Assembly: GCA_963840275.1 (NCBI GenBank)
Contig: CAWIYK010000002.1
Span: forward strand, 806,001 to 870,000
Origin: Actinophytocola sp963840275
Lineage (GTDB): Bacteria; Actinomycetota; Actinomycetes; Mycobacteriales; Pseudonocardiaceae
Direction: 5' to 3'
Length of the DNA: 64,000 nt
Shown here piece by piece: positions 51,932-60,632 of this stretch. The number at the start of each line of letters is the position of its first letter. The first letter of the stretch is position 1. The position numbers and the translations under genes were made by a program. The notes under the pieces were generated by a model. The model was not told the origin of the DNA, searched no databases, and worked only from the letters and a program-made list of their open reading frames with translations.

Positions 51932-52858
51932 TCACACGGCAGCGGCGCCCAGTGTGTTCAGTGCCTTCCGGACGTGGCCGTCGCTGGCCGTGAGGACCGC
52001 GGCGGCGCGCTCGGCGTCCACGCCGGACAGCAGGTGCACGAGCGCCACCTTGAGGTCGCCGTGTGCCTCGTCCAGCGCCACCGAGCACTCCTGCATGTCG
52101 AGCCCGGTCGCCTCGCGCAGGATGCGCAGCGTCCGCCCCCGCAACTTCGCGTTCGTGGCACGCATGCTCACCATGAGGTTCGAGTACGTGCGCCCCAGCT
52201 TCACCATGACGGCCGTGGAGAACGCGGTCAGCACCAGCTTCTGCGCGGTGCCGGCCTTCATGCGCGTGGACCCGGCGACCACCTCGGGGCCGGTGTCGAC
52301 CTCGATGAGCACGTCGATGTCCATCAGTCGGGTCGCGTGCGGGTTCGAGAACACGAGACCGGTCCGCGCCCCCCGCTCGCGGGCCGCCCGCAGCGCGCCG
52401 AGCACGTACGGCGTGCGGCCGGACGCCGTCAACCCGAGCACGAAGTCGCCGGCCTCCGCCGACGACGCCAACTCGGCCGCCCCCGCGTCCTCGTCGTCCT
52501 CCGCGTCCTCGACGGCACTCCGCAGCGCCGTGTTGCCGCCGGCGTGGTGCACGACGAACCACTCCGGCGGCGCGTTGTACGTCGGCGCGAGCTCGGCGGC
52601 GTCCAGGGTCGCCATGCGGCCCGACGTGCCGGCGCCGACGTAGTGCACCCGGCGCCCGGTGCGCAGGGCCTCGGCCGCCAGGTCGACGGCCGTGGACAAC
52701 GCCGGCAGTGCGGCCGCCACCGCGTCCGGCACGAGGCGGTCCTCGGCGTTGATTGACCTCAGGAGGTCGAGCGTGGACAGGCGGTCCAGGTCCGTGGTCC
52801 GTGGATTGCGTCGCTCTGTCGGCGAGTCGACGTGTACGGCCTGGCGCGGCACAGTCAT
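51932..52858 (-). CDS. murQ: N-acetylmuramic acid 6-phosphate etherase
   Basis: 308 residues of the SIS fold. It cleaves the lactyl ether of MurNAc-6-phosphate to GlcNAc-6-phosphate and D-lactate in peptidoglycan recycling. Family motifs: GAGTSGRMATLDAAE (about 72-86), GLTASGRTPYV, and the ENPHATRL-like FSNPHATRLMD; the catalytic Glu in DAAELAPTYN is present. ATG 52858 has GGGGGAGG 8 bp upstream. Encoded 20 bp after the MurR-like regulator on the same strand, so they form an operon. Confidence 0.94.
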   Translation of the reverse strand: MTVPRQAVHVDSPTERRNPRTTDLDRLSTLDLLRSINAEDRLVPDAVAAALPALSTAVDLAAEALRTGRRVHYVGAGTSGRMATLDAAELAPTYNAPPEWFVVHHAGGNTALRSAVEDAEDDEDAGAAELASSAEAGDFVLGLTASGRTPYVLGALRAARERGARTGLVFSNPHATRLMDIDVLIEVDTGPEVVAGSTRMKAGTAQKLVLTAFSTAVMVKLGRTYSNLMVSMRATNAKLRGRTLRILREATGLDMQECSVALDEAHGDLKVALVHLLSGVDAERAAAVLTASDGHVRKALNTLGAAAV

Positions 52859-52878
52859 GTTGCGGCCTCCCCCAAGGA

Positions 52879-53796
52879 TCATTTACCGGTCTCCCGCGCC
52901 TTGCGGCGACCGTCGTGGCGGGTCTCCAGTCGATGCGAGCCCACCGCGTCCCGGGTGTCGTCCAACGCCTTCATCGAGTCGGCCAGATGGCGCTGGGCGA
53001 CCCCGATGAACAGGCAGTCGATCACCGTTAGCTGAGCGATCCGGCTCGCCATCGCGCCGGACCGGAAGGTGGTCTCCCGCGCCGCCGTGGTCAGCACGAG
53101 GTCGGAGACCTCGCTGATCGGCGCCGTCGGGAAGTTGGTCAGTGCGACCGTGGTCGCGCCGGCCGCCCTGGCGACGCGCAGCGCCTCGACGGTGTCGGCG
53201 GTCGCGCCGGTGTGCGAGATGCCGACGGCGACGTCGCCGCGACCGAGCACGGCCGCGGAGGTGAGCATGATGTGGGTGTCGCTCCACGCGAAGCAGATCC
53301 GGCCGATCCGGTGCAGCTTCTGCTGGAGGTCGGCGGCGACGAAGGCACTGGCGCCCACGCCGTAGACGTCGACGCGGGCGGCACCGGCCACCGCCGCGAC
53401 GACCTTCTCGAGCTCCTCGGCGTCGAGCTGCGCGGCCGTGTCCTCGACGGCACGCGCGTCGGCGAAGGTGACCTTGCCGACGACGGTGGCGATGTCGTCG
53501 TCGGGACCGATCTCACCGCCGAGGTCGCGTTCGGCGTGTACCTCCGATCGGGCGGTGTCCGCGGCCAGGGCGATGCGCAGCTCGGGGTAACCCCCGACGC
53601 CGATGGCCTTGCAGAACCGGGTGACGGTGGTCTCGCTGGTCCCAGCGGCTTCGGCGACCTCGGTGATGCTGCGACGCGCCACGGTCGACGGGCTGTCCAG
53701 AACCACCTTCGCGACGCGTTGCTCCGCGCGGGCCAGACCGGGCAGCAGTGACCGGATACGAACCAGGGGACTTGACTCAGTGTGTTGTGTCGTCAT
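52879..53796 (-). CDS. RpiR-family regulator, MurR-like
   Basis: 305 residues (310 if GTG 53811 is used; neither start has a good Shine-Dalgarno). N-terminal HTH (about 15-85, TSETTVTRFCKAIGVGGYPELR) and a C-terminal SIS sugar-phosphate-binding domain (about 130-270, YGVGASAFVAADLQQKL, SHTGATADTVEAL). It should bind MurNAc-6-P or a similar sugar phosphate and control the recycling genes. A GTAAGTT-containing site occurs upstream of this gene (53818-53824) and, as a palindrome, upstream of nagZ. Confidence 0.9.
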   Translation of the reverse strand: MTTQHTESSPLVRIRSLLPGLARAEQRVAKVVLDSPSTVARRSITEVAEAAGTSETTVTRFCKAIGVGGYPELRIALAADTARSEVHAERDLGGEIGPDDDIATVVGKVTFADARAVEDTAAQLDAEELEKVVAAVAGAARVDVYGVGASAFVAADLQQKLHRIGRICFAWSDTHIMLTSAAVLGRGDVAVGISHTGATADTVEALRVARAAGATTVALTNFPTAPISEVSDLVLTTAARETTFRSGAMASRIAQLTVIDCLFIGVAQRHLADSMKALDDTRDAVGSHRLETRHDGRRKARETGK

Positions 53797-53862
53797 GGCA
53801 CTCGCGCTCACGTGGGAAACTTACTAACAGGCAGATGGATCGACAAGACGGCAGCTGTCATC

Positions 53863-53876
53863 TGTGGACAACGCTA
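53863..53876 (-). promoter_or_regulatory. rpiR promoter -10 with overlapping DnaA box
   Basis: On the minus strand TAGCGT (53871-53876) runs directly into the DnaA box TTGTCCACA (53863-53871). A box over the transcript start would repress. No PafBC -35 element is present here. Confidence 0.4.
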
Positions 53877-53973
53877 CCCAAACAAGGCTGAAACTTCAGG
53901 TCCAGTTGTGCTGGTGCAACATCGGAATCGATGTTTGACCCCAACTCGTTAGCGTTTCAACCAGTTTTCAACC

Positions 53974-55725
53974 TCATCGTGATCTGAGCTGCCAGCCTTC
54001 TGGCTGTAACTTGTGGGGTTCTTTCTCACCGTTGAGCAGCGTCCGGCCACGTTCTGTGACGGTGAGCCCGTCGAGGTGAACGCCTCGGCCGGTGTACCGA
54101 GCGTCAGTAGTCAACCGCCACCTCAGCGTAATATCCGCTGCGTACGGTAGCTGTGCGTGGACTCGCCACCACGCTCGATGCCCGTTCCCGGACAGGAAAT
54201 CGACGGTTTCGTCCGGCGCGCCACGCCCGCGGGCGGACAGCGGAACGGCCGTCCAGGTCGTCCCGTCGGTGGTCGACTCGAGGACGAGTTGATCGGAGTC
54301 CTCGGAGTCCACAAAGGCGTCGAAATTCACTCGAACGGGGCCCCTCGGATGGAGGGCGACGGTCGTGAGGGTGGCCGTCGACGCGTCTCCGATGCCGCTG
54401 AACCACGAGTCGCGACCGTGTTGCGGCCGGACCGCGAGCGCCTTGGCGAGCCCGCTGGACAGCGTCTCGCGGGCGATGTTGATCGAGCCCCAGCTCCGGC
54501 TCGGGTGCACGCGGTTGGTGAGCAGGATCGCGAACGACCGCGACGCGGGGTCGATCACGACGTCGGTGCCCGTGTAGCCGGTGTGGCCGGCCGTGCGCGG
54601 ACCGGACAAACCGCCCATGTACCACATCTGGTTCAGCTCGAACCCGAACCCGTGGTCGTTGCCGGGGAACGCCTCGTTGTGGTTCGAGAGCATCGCCGTG
54701 ACGGACCGCTCCCGCAGGATCCGGTGGCCGCCGTACGTGCCGCCGTTGAGGATCGTCTGCGCGAGCACCGCCATGTCGTTCGCCGTGGAGAACACGCCCG
54801 CGTGCCCGGCGACGCCACCGAGCGACCAGGCGTTCTCGTCGTGCACCGAGCCACGCACCATGCCGCGCGGCGGCGCCGTCTGGAACTCGGTCGCCGCGAT
54901 CCGGTCGAGCTTCTCGGCGGGCGGGTTGTAGCCGGTGTCGACCATGCCGAGCGGTGCGGTGATCCGCTCCCGCACGACCGTGTCGAGCTTCTCGCCGGTC
55001 ATCCGCTCGACCAGCACGCCGAGCGTGATCAGGTTCAGGTCCGAGTACTCGTACTTCGTGCCCGGCGGGTTGTGCGGCGCGACGTCCATCACGGCCTTGA
55101 TGCGCGAGGGGATGTCCGGGTGGGCCGACCACAGCGGCAGCCACGACACCAGGCCGGACGTGTGCGTCAGCAGCTGCCCGACGGTGATCGACTCCTTGCC
55201 GTTCACCCCGAACTCCGGCAGGTAGGTGGCGGCCGGCTCGTCCGGGTCCACCTGGCCGGACTCGACGAGCTGCATCACGGCGATCGACGTGAACAGCTTG
55301 GACACCGACGCCATGTCGAAGATCGTGTCCGGCGCCATCGGCACCTGCTGGTCGGGCGGCAGCTCGGTACCGGCGCCGTCGGCGTAGCGGACCGCGTACC
55401 CGGCGGTCTGGCGGCTGACCACGACGCCGTCGTGCGCGAGCAGGCTCACGGCGCCCGAGTACAGCGGCACCCGCAGCGTCGGGTCGTAGTTCGTCCTGGT
55501 CCACTCGTCGAGCTTGTCGAGCGCGGTGGCGATCGGCGCCGGGTCGAGGCCGACGTCGGCCGGCGCTCCGTCTCGCAGGACCGTCCTGGCCGGCGCGTAG
55601 CCGTCCTTGGGCTGGTCGAAGCGACCGGCGGCCGCCCCGTGCGGCTCTGCGACGCTCACGGCCGCACTGGCGGTCACGACGACCGCCAGCGCGGCGAGCA
55701 CGGTGACGCGAAGGAATCTGGACAT
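53974..55725 (-). CDS. Secreted serine hydrolase of beta-lactamase family (AmlB/YbbE-like)
   Basis: 583 residues. Signal peptide (MSRFLRVTVLAALAVVVTAS, cut near residue 28), a class C beta-lactamase/PBP-like domain with SVSK (Ser about 135), YSD as second motif and GHTG as third (about 355), then a C-terminal beta-sandwich (about 430-583). Such enzymes in Bacillus (YbbE/AmiE) act on muropeptides released from the wall, cutting the MurNAc-peptide bond. ATG 55725 is preferred over GTG 55731. The gene ends the nagZ-namZ-hydrolase operon, 19 bp after namZ. Confidence 0.85.
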   Translation of the reverse strand: MSRFLRVTVLAALAVVVTASAAVSVAEPHGAAAGRFDQPKDGYAPARTVLRDGAPADVGLDPAPIATALDKLDEWTRTNYDPTLRVPLYSGAVSLLAHDGVVVSRQTAGYAVRYADGAGTELPPDQQVPMAPDTIFDMASVSKLFTSIAVMQLVESGQVDPDEPAATYLPEFGVNGKESITVGQLLTHTSGLVSWLPLWSAHPDIPSRIKAVMDVAPHNPPGTKYEYSDLNLITLGVLVERMTGEKLDTVVRERITAPLGMVDTGYNPPAEKLDRIAATEFQTAPPRGMVRGSVHDENAWSLGGVAGHAGVFSTANDMAVLAQTILNGGTYGGHRILRERSVTAMLSNHNEAFPGNDHGFGFELNQMWYMGGLSGPRTAGHTGYTGTDVVIDPASRSFAILLTNRVHPSRSWGSINIARETLSSGLAKALAVRPQHGRDSWFSGIGDASTATLTTVALHPRGPVRVNFDAFVDSEDSDQLVLESTTDGTTWTAVPLSARGRGAPDETVDFLSGNGHRAWWRVHAQLPYAADITLRWRLTTDARYTGRGVHLDGLTVTERGRTLLNGEKEPHKLQPEGWQLRSR

Positions 55726-55744
55726 GGCCACCTCTGGTGTCTCG

Positions 55745-57034
55745 TCACCGGTAGATCAGGTACTTCTCCCGCAGCCTCGCGAACGCGGCCAGCTCCTGGC
55801 GCCACGCACCGGTCACCTCGTCGACGGTCGCGCCCGCGTCGATCATCGTGCGCAGTCGGGCCGAGCCGGAGAGCTTGTCGATGAAGTTGTCCGGTCGCCA
55901 GCCGAAGACGTCCGGGTGGACCTGCTTGGCCGTGACCAGCATCGTGACCGCGGTCCGGATGGGCTCGAACCGGTGCTCGTCGGTGATGTGCAGCTGGACG
56001 CCGCCGCACGTCTGGTTCAGCCACTTGGAGAAGGTCGGCACGAAGTAGTGCTCGCGGAACCGGACACCCGGCAGCCGCGCCTGGTTGAGCGCCTCGGCCC
56101 AGCGCCAGTCGATGCCGGGGGCGCCGATGATCTCGAACGGCCGCGTCGTGCCCCGGCCCTCGGAGAACACCGTGCCCTCGAACAGGCAGGTGCCGGGGTA
56201 GGCGTACGCGGTGTTCGCCGTCGGCACGTTCGGACTGGGCACCACCCACTCCAGGCCGGTGTCGGAGAACAGGTCGTCCCGGCGCCAGCCTCGGAGCTTG
56301 ACCACCTCGAGGCTCTTCACCCGGCCGCCCGCCTCGGCCGGCAGGAACTCGGCGTCGAAGAACCTGGCCAGCTCGCCGGCGGTCATGCCGTGCTGCTGGA
56401 CGATCGGCTTGCGGCCGACCCCGGAGGAGAACGCCGGGTCGAGCATCGGGCCGTACGGCGTGCCGCCGACCGGGTTCGGCCGGTCGAGCACCACGACGTC
56501 GATGCCGGTCAGCACGGCCGCGTGCATGGCGTTGTAGAGCGACCAGATGTAGGTGTAGAAGCGCGCGCCGATGTCCGCGATGTCGAACACGATCAGGTCG
56601 ATGCCCGCCTTGCGGAACTGGTCGGCGATCCGCGCCGCGGTGAGGGTGTACGTGTCGTACACCGGCACCTGGGTGCGTGGGTCGAGGTAGTCGCCCTCCG
56701 AGCCGCCCGCCTGCGCGGTGCCGCGGAAGCCGTGCTCCGGCCCGAACACCGCGGTCGGCGCCACACCGGCGGCCACCATCGAGTCGACGATGTGCGTGAG
56801 GTCGCGCAGGACGCCGGTCGGGTTGGTGAGGATGCCGGCCTTGCGGCCCTTGAACTTGCGCCAGCCGTCGGCGGCGAGCGCCTCGGCGCCGGTGGTGACG
56901 CCACCGCCGTGTCGGCCCGCGCTCTGCGGTTCGGCCGCCGCCACGGCCGCCGCGCCGGATGTCACCAGTGGCGCGGCCAGTGCGGAGGCCATCAGGAAGT
57001 TGCGTCGGTCCATGCCGCGTCGGTCCTTACCCAT
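55745..57034 (-). CDS. namZ: Exo-beta-N-acetylmuramidase NamZ (DUF1343, GH171)
   Basis: 429 residues. Twin-arginine signal (MDRRNFLMASALAAP) predicts folded export by Tat. DUF1343 motifs follow: TNPTGVLRDL, FGPEHGFRGTAQAG (conserved Glu, about 113), DIADIGARFYTYIWS and DRPNPVGG. In B. subtilis NamZ removes MurNAc from glycan ends, and NagZ removes the GlcNAc, so the two genes here, 5 bp apart, give a complete exo-digestion of wall glycans. ATG 57034; ATG 57013 also has a weak Shine-Dalgarno. Confidence 0.9.
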   Translation of the reverse strand: MGKDRRGMDRRNFLMASALAAPLVTSGAAAVAAAEPQSAGRHGGGVTTGAEALAADGWRKFKGRKAGILTNPTGVLRDLTHIVDSMVAAGVAPTAVFGPEHGFRGTAQAGGSEGDYLDPRTQVPVYDTYTLTAARIADQFRKAGIDLIVFDIADIGARFYTYIWSLYNAMHAAVLTGIDVVVLDRPNPVGGTPYGPMLDPAFSSGVGRKPIVQQHGMTAGELARFFDAEFLPAEAGGRVKSLEVVKLRGWRRDDLFSDTGLEWVVPSPNVPTANTAYAYPGTCLFEGTVFSEGRGTTRPFEIIGAPGIDWRWAEALNQARLPGVRFREHYFVPTFSKWLNQTCGGVQLHITDEHRFEPIRTAVTMLVTAKQVHPDVFGWRPDNFIDKLSGSARLRTMIDAGATVDEVTGAWRQELAAFARLREKYLIYR

Positions 57035-57039
57035 GCCGG

Positions 57040-58875
57040 TCACCAGGTCAGTCCGTGGTCGAAGGGGTACCGGATCTCGGTGCCGCCGCCGACCGGGACG
57101 TCGACAGGCAGCTTGCCGGCGGGGGAGAGCTCGCCGAACAGGACCTTGGCGAGCGACTCCATCGACATCGACCGCCAGCTGTAGGTGGCGAGCCAGGTCG
57201 GCGCGTCGACGTAACCCGCGTCGTAGGGGATCTGCGAGGCGACCGCGACCACCGGTTTGCCGGTCGCGAGCAGCGCGCTCACCAGGCTCCGCTGGGCCGT
57301 GCGGTCCTTGAGGTTGTTGGTCAGCACGACCACGAGGTCGGACGTGTTGGCCGCCGCGACCGCGCTCGCGATGGTCGTCGCGGTCGGGTTCGCCCCGGTC
57401 GGCAACGCGGTCGCGGTCGCGCCCCTGCGGTTCATGCTGTCGGCGAGCCACTGCGGACTGCGGGCCGTGAGCACCGTGTCGCCGATGCCGGTGACTAGCA
57501 CCTTGCCCGGGTTGGCGGTCAGCGGCAGCAGGTCCGCGTCGTTGCGCAGGACGGTCGTGGTGCGGTCGCTGAGCTTCTGGACCTGCGCCGCGTGCTCCGG
57601 CGTGCCGACGAGCTGGGAGACCTTGTTCTCGTCGACGAACGGCGAGGTCAGGATGCCGCGCTTGAGCTTGAGCAACAGGATCCGCAGGACGCTCTGGTCG
57701 ATGCGCCGCTCGGTGAGCCGGCCGCTGTCCACGGCCGCCTTGATCGAGTCGAGCGCGAGCTGCAGGTTCGGCGGCATCAGGAGCTGGTCGACGCCCGCCT
57801 CGAGCGCCATGACCGGCACCTCCTCCGGCGGGTAGGTCTGCGAGCCGCCCATGCCGAGGGAGTCGGTGACGATCACGCCGCGGAACTTGAGCTCGTCGCG
57901 CAGCAGACCGGTCATGATCGGCTCGGACAGGGTGGCCGGCACGCCGGACGGGTCGAGGCTCGGCACCTGGATGTGCGCGGTCATGATCGAGTCGATGCCG
58001 GCCTTGATCGCGGCGCGGAACGGCGGCATGTCGGTGGCCCGCCACTCGGCCTCGGTGCGGTCGATGTTCGGCAGGCCGGTGTGGCTGTCGGTCGACGCGT
58101 CGCCGTGGCCGGGGAAGTGCTTGGCGGAGGAGGACACGGTCCGGCTCGGCCGGCCGCCCTCCTGGTAGCCCTCGATCTCGGCGGTGACGAGCTTGCCGGC
58201 GAGGTCGGGATGGGAGGAGAACGAACGGGCGCCGATGACCGGGTTGTCCGGGTTGGAGTTGACGTCGGCGACCGGCGCGAAGTTCTGGTTGATGCCCATC
58301 GCGCGCAGCTCGCCGCCGCTGATAGTGGCGAGCGTCTTGGCATCCTTCGCGCTGCGCCCGGCGCCGATGGCCATGCTCGCGGGGTACTCGGTGGCCGGCG
58401 ACTCGAGCCGGGTGACGTTGCCGCCCTCCTGGTCGATGGCGACGATCAGCGGGATCCGGGTGTTCGCCCTGGTCGCGGCTCGCTGCAGGCCGTTGGAGAA
58501 CGCCGCCATCTGGGCCGGGTCCTCCACGTTGTCGGTGCCGCTGTTGTTGAAGTAGATGACACCGCCGACGCCGTACTTCTCGACCACCTGTGCCGGAGTG
58601 TCGACGCCGTAGTGCGTCTGGTTGGTGGGGTGCACCTCGTCGGCGCTCTTGCCCCAGACCGAGACGACGAACAGCTGGGCGATCTTCTGCTCCAGCGACA
58701 TACCGCGCATCTGGTTTCGGGCCTGCGCCTCGGCGGCGGCCGCCGGGCTCGCCTTCGCGGTGGCGGCACCGGCCACCGCGGCAGGGGGGTGCACGCCGCT
58801 AACCATGGCTGTGCTGGCGATCGCGGCCACCGCGACCGACAGGCAGCGACGAGCGGACTGTCGAGTTATGGGCAC
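57040..58875 (-). CDS. nagZ: Exported beta-N-acetylglucosaminidase NagZ (GH3)
   Basis: 611 residues. Signal peptide (RRCLSVAVAAIASTAMVSG, cut near AVA, about residue 35), GH3 barrel (about 55-395) with the NagZ loop KHFPGHGDASTDSH (His-Asp catalytic dyad) and nucleophile Asp in VTDSLGMG (about 335), then the second GH3 domain (about 420-600). It removes non-reducing GlcNAc from muropeptides outside the cell. GTG 58875 has GGGAGG 6 bp upstream. It heads the operon; the leader carries a PafBC-type promoter and a GGTAAGTTACC palindrome. Confidence 0.92.
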   Translation of the reverse strand: MPITRQSARRCLSVAVAAIASTAMVSGVHPPAAVAGAATAKASPAAAAEAQARNQMRGMSLEQKIAQLFVVSVWGKSADEVHPTNQTHYGVDTPAQVVEKYGVGGVIYFNNSGTDNVEDPAQMAAFSNGLQRAATRANTRIPLIVAIDQEGGNVTRLESPATEYPASMAIGAGRSAKDAKTLATISGGELRAMGINQNFAPVADVNSNPDNPVIGARSFSSHPDLAGKLVTAEIEGYQEGGRPSRTVSSSAKHFPGHGDASTDSHTGLPNIDRTEAEWRATDMPPFRAAIKAGIDSIMTAHIQVPSLDPSGVPATLSEPIMTGLLRDELKFRGVIVTDSLGMGGSQTYPPEEVPVMALEAGVDQLLMPPNLQLALDSIKAAVDSGRLTERRIDQSVLRILLLKLKRGILTSPFVDENKVSQLVGTPEHAAQVQKLSDRTTTVLRNDADLLPLTANPGKVLVTGIGDTVLTARSPQWLADSMNRRGATATALPTGANPTATTIASAVAAANTSDLVVVLTNNLKDRTAQRSLVSALLATGKPVVAVASQIPYDAGYVDAPTWLATYSWRSMSMESLAKVLFGELSPAGKLPVDVPVGGGTEIRYPFDHGLTW

Positions 58876-58940
58876 AGCGGCCTCCCTGGCCGGCCAGGCG
58901 GATCAACCTTGTAACCTCTTAACCGAGAGCTTGCAGCACC

Positions 58941-58951
58941 GGTAAGTTACC
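58941..58951. promoter_or_regulatory. GGTAAGTTACC palindrome, candidate MurR-type operator
   Basis: An 11 bp perfect palindrome in the nagZ leader. The core GTAAGTT also occurs upstream of rpiR (53818-53824, minus strand), so it may be the operator of the SIS-domain regulator. Confidence 0.45.
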
Positions 58952-58988
58952 CACGGGACGAACCCGTGGGCAAGCAGGTGTTCGGCCT

Positions 58989-59011
58989 AACCTAGCCGCC
59001 CGCACCGACAA
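58989..59011 (-). promoter_or_regulatory. nagZ: PafBC-type promoter of nagZ
   Basis: TTGTCGGTG, 8 bp (CGGGCGGC), TAGGTT on the minus strand. It would induce glycan-recycling enzymes after DNA damage. Confidence 0.68.
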
Positions 59012-59044
59012 GCGCGGGGCTGTGACTTCCCCAGAAATGGAAAC

Positions 59045-59088
59045 TGGGCGATCCCTGTCCGCTTGTCACGGCGGACCGGGATCGCCCA
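59045..59088 (-). terminator. Terminator (likely 3' end of an Ms1-like RNA)
   Basis: TGGGCGATCCC-T-GTCCGC pairs with GCGGAC-C-GGGATCGCCCA (17 bp, one mismatch, 8 nt loop). Confidence 0.78.
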
Positions 59089-59385
59089 ATTGCCCAGCAC
59101 GAGCTACTCGGGTTACCAAGCGTGCAACAGTGTCGTACCTACCTGGCCTCGGCGTCCGGCGTCCCGGTACGCAGTCCCTAGACGACATGCCTCCCGCGGC
59201 TCGCTGCGCGTGGGTGCCCGGTGCTCGTGCACGGAGTCCCTTCGGGGTGAACCAGGCTTCTCTTCCGCCTGATCCCTGGCCGACTGGAAGTCCGCACTAC
59301 CTTTGTACCCAGTGGCGAAGGTCACTTCAAGACCACAGTCGGGTGCACCGTTACAGACTCCGTAAGTGGTCGACGGACACGGATC
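59045..59385 (-). ncRNA. Candidate Ms1/6S-like RNA polymerase-binding RNA
   Basis: About 340 bp directly downstream of the HAD hydrolase gene on the same strand, with no reading frame of coding quality and a strong terminator at its end. In mycobacteria the abundant RNA Ms1 (MTS2823), about 300 nt long, is encoded next to the HAD gene Rv3661, and a Streptomyces homologue lies in the same block (recalled). A -10-like TACGCT near 59391 on the minus strand would start transcription at about 59385. The 5' end is approximate and the folding was not computed. Confidence 0.5.
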
Positions 59386-59478
59386 GTGAGCGTATTCTGC
59401 GGGCTCTTCCCCCGGGCGAATAACCGATTGCCCAACCGGCTCGGTACCGCCGGTCGGGTGTCGTTTCTTCGATGTGTG

Positions 59479-60324
59479 TCAACGTTTTCTGCGACGGTGG
59501 AGGCCGTACCACGTCGCGCCGGCCGTGGCGATCGCGCCGAGGCTGATCGCCGTGACCGCGACCGCCGTGCCGGACGGCGCGTGGAACCGGGACCGCAGCG
59601 ACACCGGCTTGGTGAACTCGAGCACCGGCCAGCCGCGCTCCAGCGCCAGCGCGCGCAGTCCCCGGTCCGGGTTGACCACGGTCGGGTGACCCACCGCCTC
59701 GAGCATCGGCAGGTCGGTGATGGAGTCGGAGTAGGCGTGGCTCGCCTCGAGGTCGTAGCCCTGCGCCGCGGCGAGCTCCTTCATGGCGGTCGCCTTGTTC
59801 ACGCCGTAGCAGTAGAACGCGATCTCGCCGGTGTACTTGCCCTTCGCCTCGACCATCCGGGTGCCGATGCTGTGGGTCGCGCCGATCATGTCCGAGATGG
59901 GCTTGACGATCTCGGCGCCCGACGCGGAGACCACGACGACGTCGCGGCCTTCCGCCGCGTGCTCGGTGACCAGCTCGGCGGCCTCCGCGTAGACGAGCGG
60001 GTCGACGATGTCGTGCAGCGTCTCGTCGACGATCGCGCGGACCTGCTGGACGTCCCAGCCGGTGCACAGCGCGGTGAGGTGGGCGCGGATCCGGTCGACC
60101 TGGTCGGCGTCGGCGCCGGAGGCCGCGAACACGAACTGGGCGTACGCGCCCTTGAGGACCGCCCGCCGGTTGATCAGACCGTTGCGGAAGAAAGGCCTGC
60201 TGAAGGCCAGTGTGCTGGACTTCGCGATGACCGTCTTGTCGAGGTCGAAGAACGCTGCGGCACGCGGTTGCCCACTGTCCGGGTCGCGCGGCGGCGCGTG
60301 GCGGTCGGTCACTCCGCCCAGCAT
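59479..60324 (-). CDS. HAD-IB family hydrolase, SerB-like (Rv3661-like)
   Basis: 281 residues. HAD motif I FFDLDKTV (about 25-32), motif II SASGAE, motif III Lys in YGVNKATAMK and motif IV SDSITDLPML; a C-terminal membrane helix (about 253-273, AVTAISLGAIATAGATWYG) with a basic end anchors it. HAD-IB proteins dephosphorylate small molecules, sometimes lipid-linked ones. ATG 60324 (GTG 60312 possible). In M. tuberculosis Rv3661 is likewise beside ssd (Rv3660c), on the opposite strand. Confidence 0.9.
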   Translation of the reverse strand: MLGGVTDRHAPPRDPDSGQPRAAAFFDLDKTVIAKSSTLAFSRPFFRNGLINRRAVLKGAYAQFVFAASGADADQVDRIRAHLTALCTGWDVQQVRAIVDETLHDIVDPLVYAEAAELVTEHAAEGRDVVVVSASGAEIVKPISDMIGATHSIGTRMVEAKGKYTGEIAFYCYGVNKATAMKELAAAQGYDLEASHAYSDSITDLPMLEAVGHPTVVNPDRGLRALALERGWPVLEFTKPVSLRSRFHAPSGTAVAVTAISLGAIATAGATWYGLHRRRKR

Positions 60325-60493
60325 AGGAGGGACACGTCACGTGGCCGGATCGCTGCTGGTGGCGCGGGTCGGAACCGACTCGTTGCGGCTCTTCGAGCAA
60401 GTTGCAACCAAGAGGTGGACGTAACGGGATACAGTGGAGACATCCGGCGTTATGCCGGACTGGTTCAGTCCGACCCCCCGGGACTGAACCTCT

Positions 60494-60529
60494 GACGACC
60501 CCCGTCCCTCCCCCCTGGCGGGGGTCGTC
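60494..60529 (-). terminator. Hairpin downstream of an orphan PafBC promoter
   Basis: Perfect 11 bp arms GACGACCCCCG and CGGGGGTCGTC. A transcript from the promoter at 60579 would meet it after about 45 nt and end at about 78 nt. It may be a terminator or an attenuator ahead of the HAD gene. Confidence 0.5.
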
Positions 60530-60578
60530 CCTCATCCGCAGCATTTCTCGCGCGGATCGCCGCTGTCCCGAACAGCCG

Positions 60579-60601
60579 AGCGTACCTCTCCCCACCGACA
60601 G
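60579..60601 (-). promoter_or_regulatory. PafBC-type promoter upstream of the HAD gene
   Basis: CTGTCGGTG, 8 bp (GGGAGAGG), TACGCT on the minus strand; about 255 bp before the HAD start with a hairpin between. Confidence 0.6.
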
Positions 60602-60632
60602 AACCCGCTCCTCCGCGGCCCCCGGACCCGAG

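Larger units (their letters stand above)
58876..59044 (-). promoter_or_regulatory. nagZ: nagZ leader region
   Basis: 169 bp. Besides the listed promoter and operator there is a small hairpin CCCACGGG-ACGAA-CCCGTGGG (58950-58970) between promoter and start, in a leader of about 107 nt. It could influence translation or stability. Confidence 0.5.
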
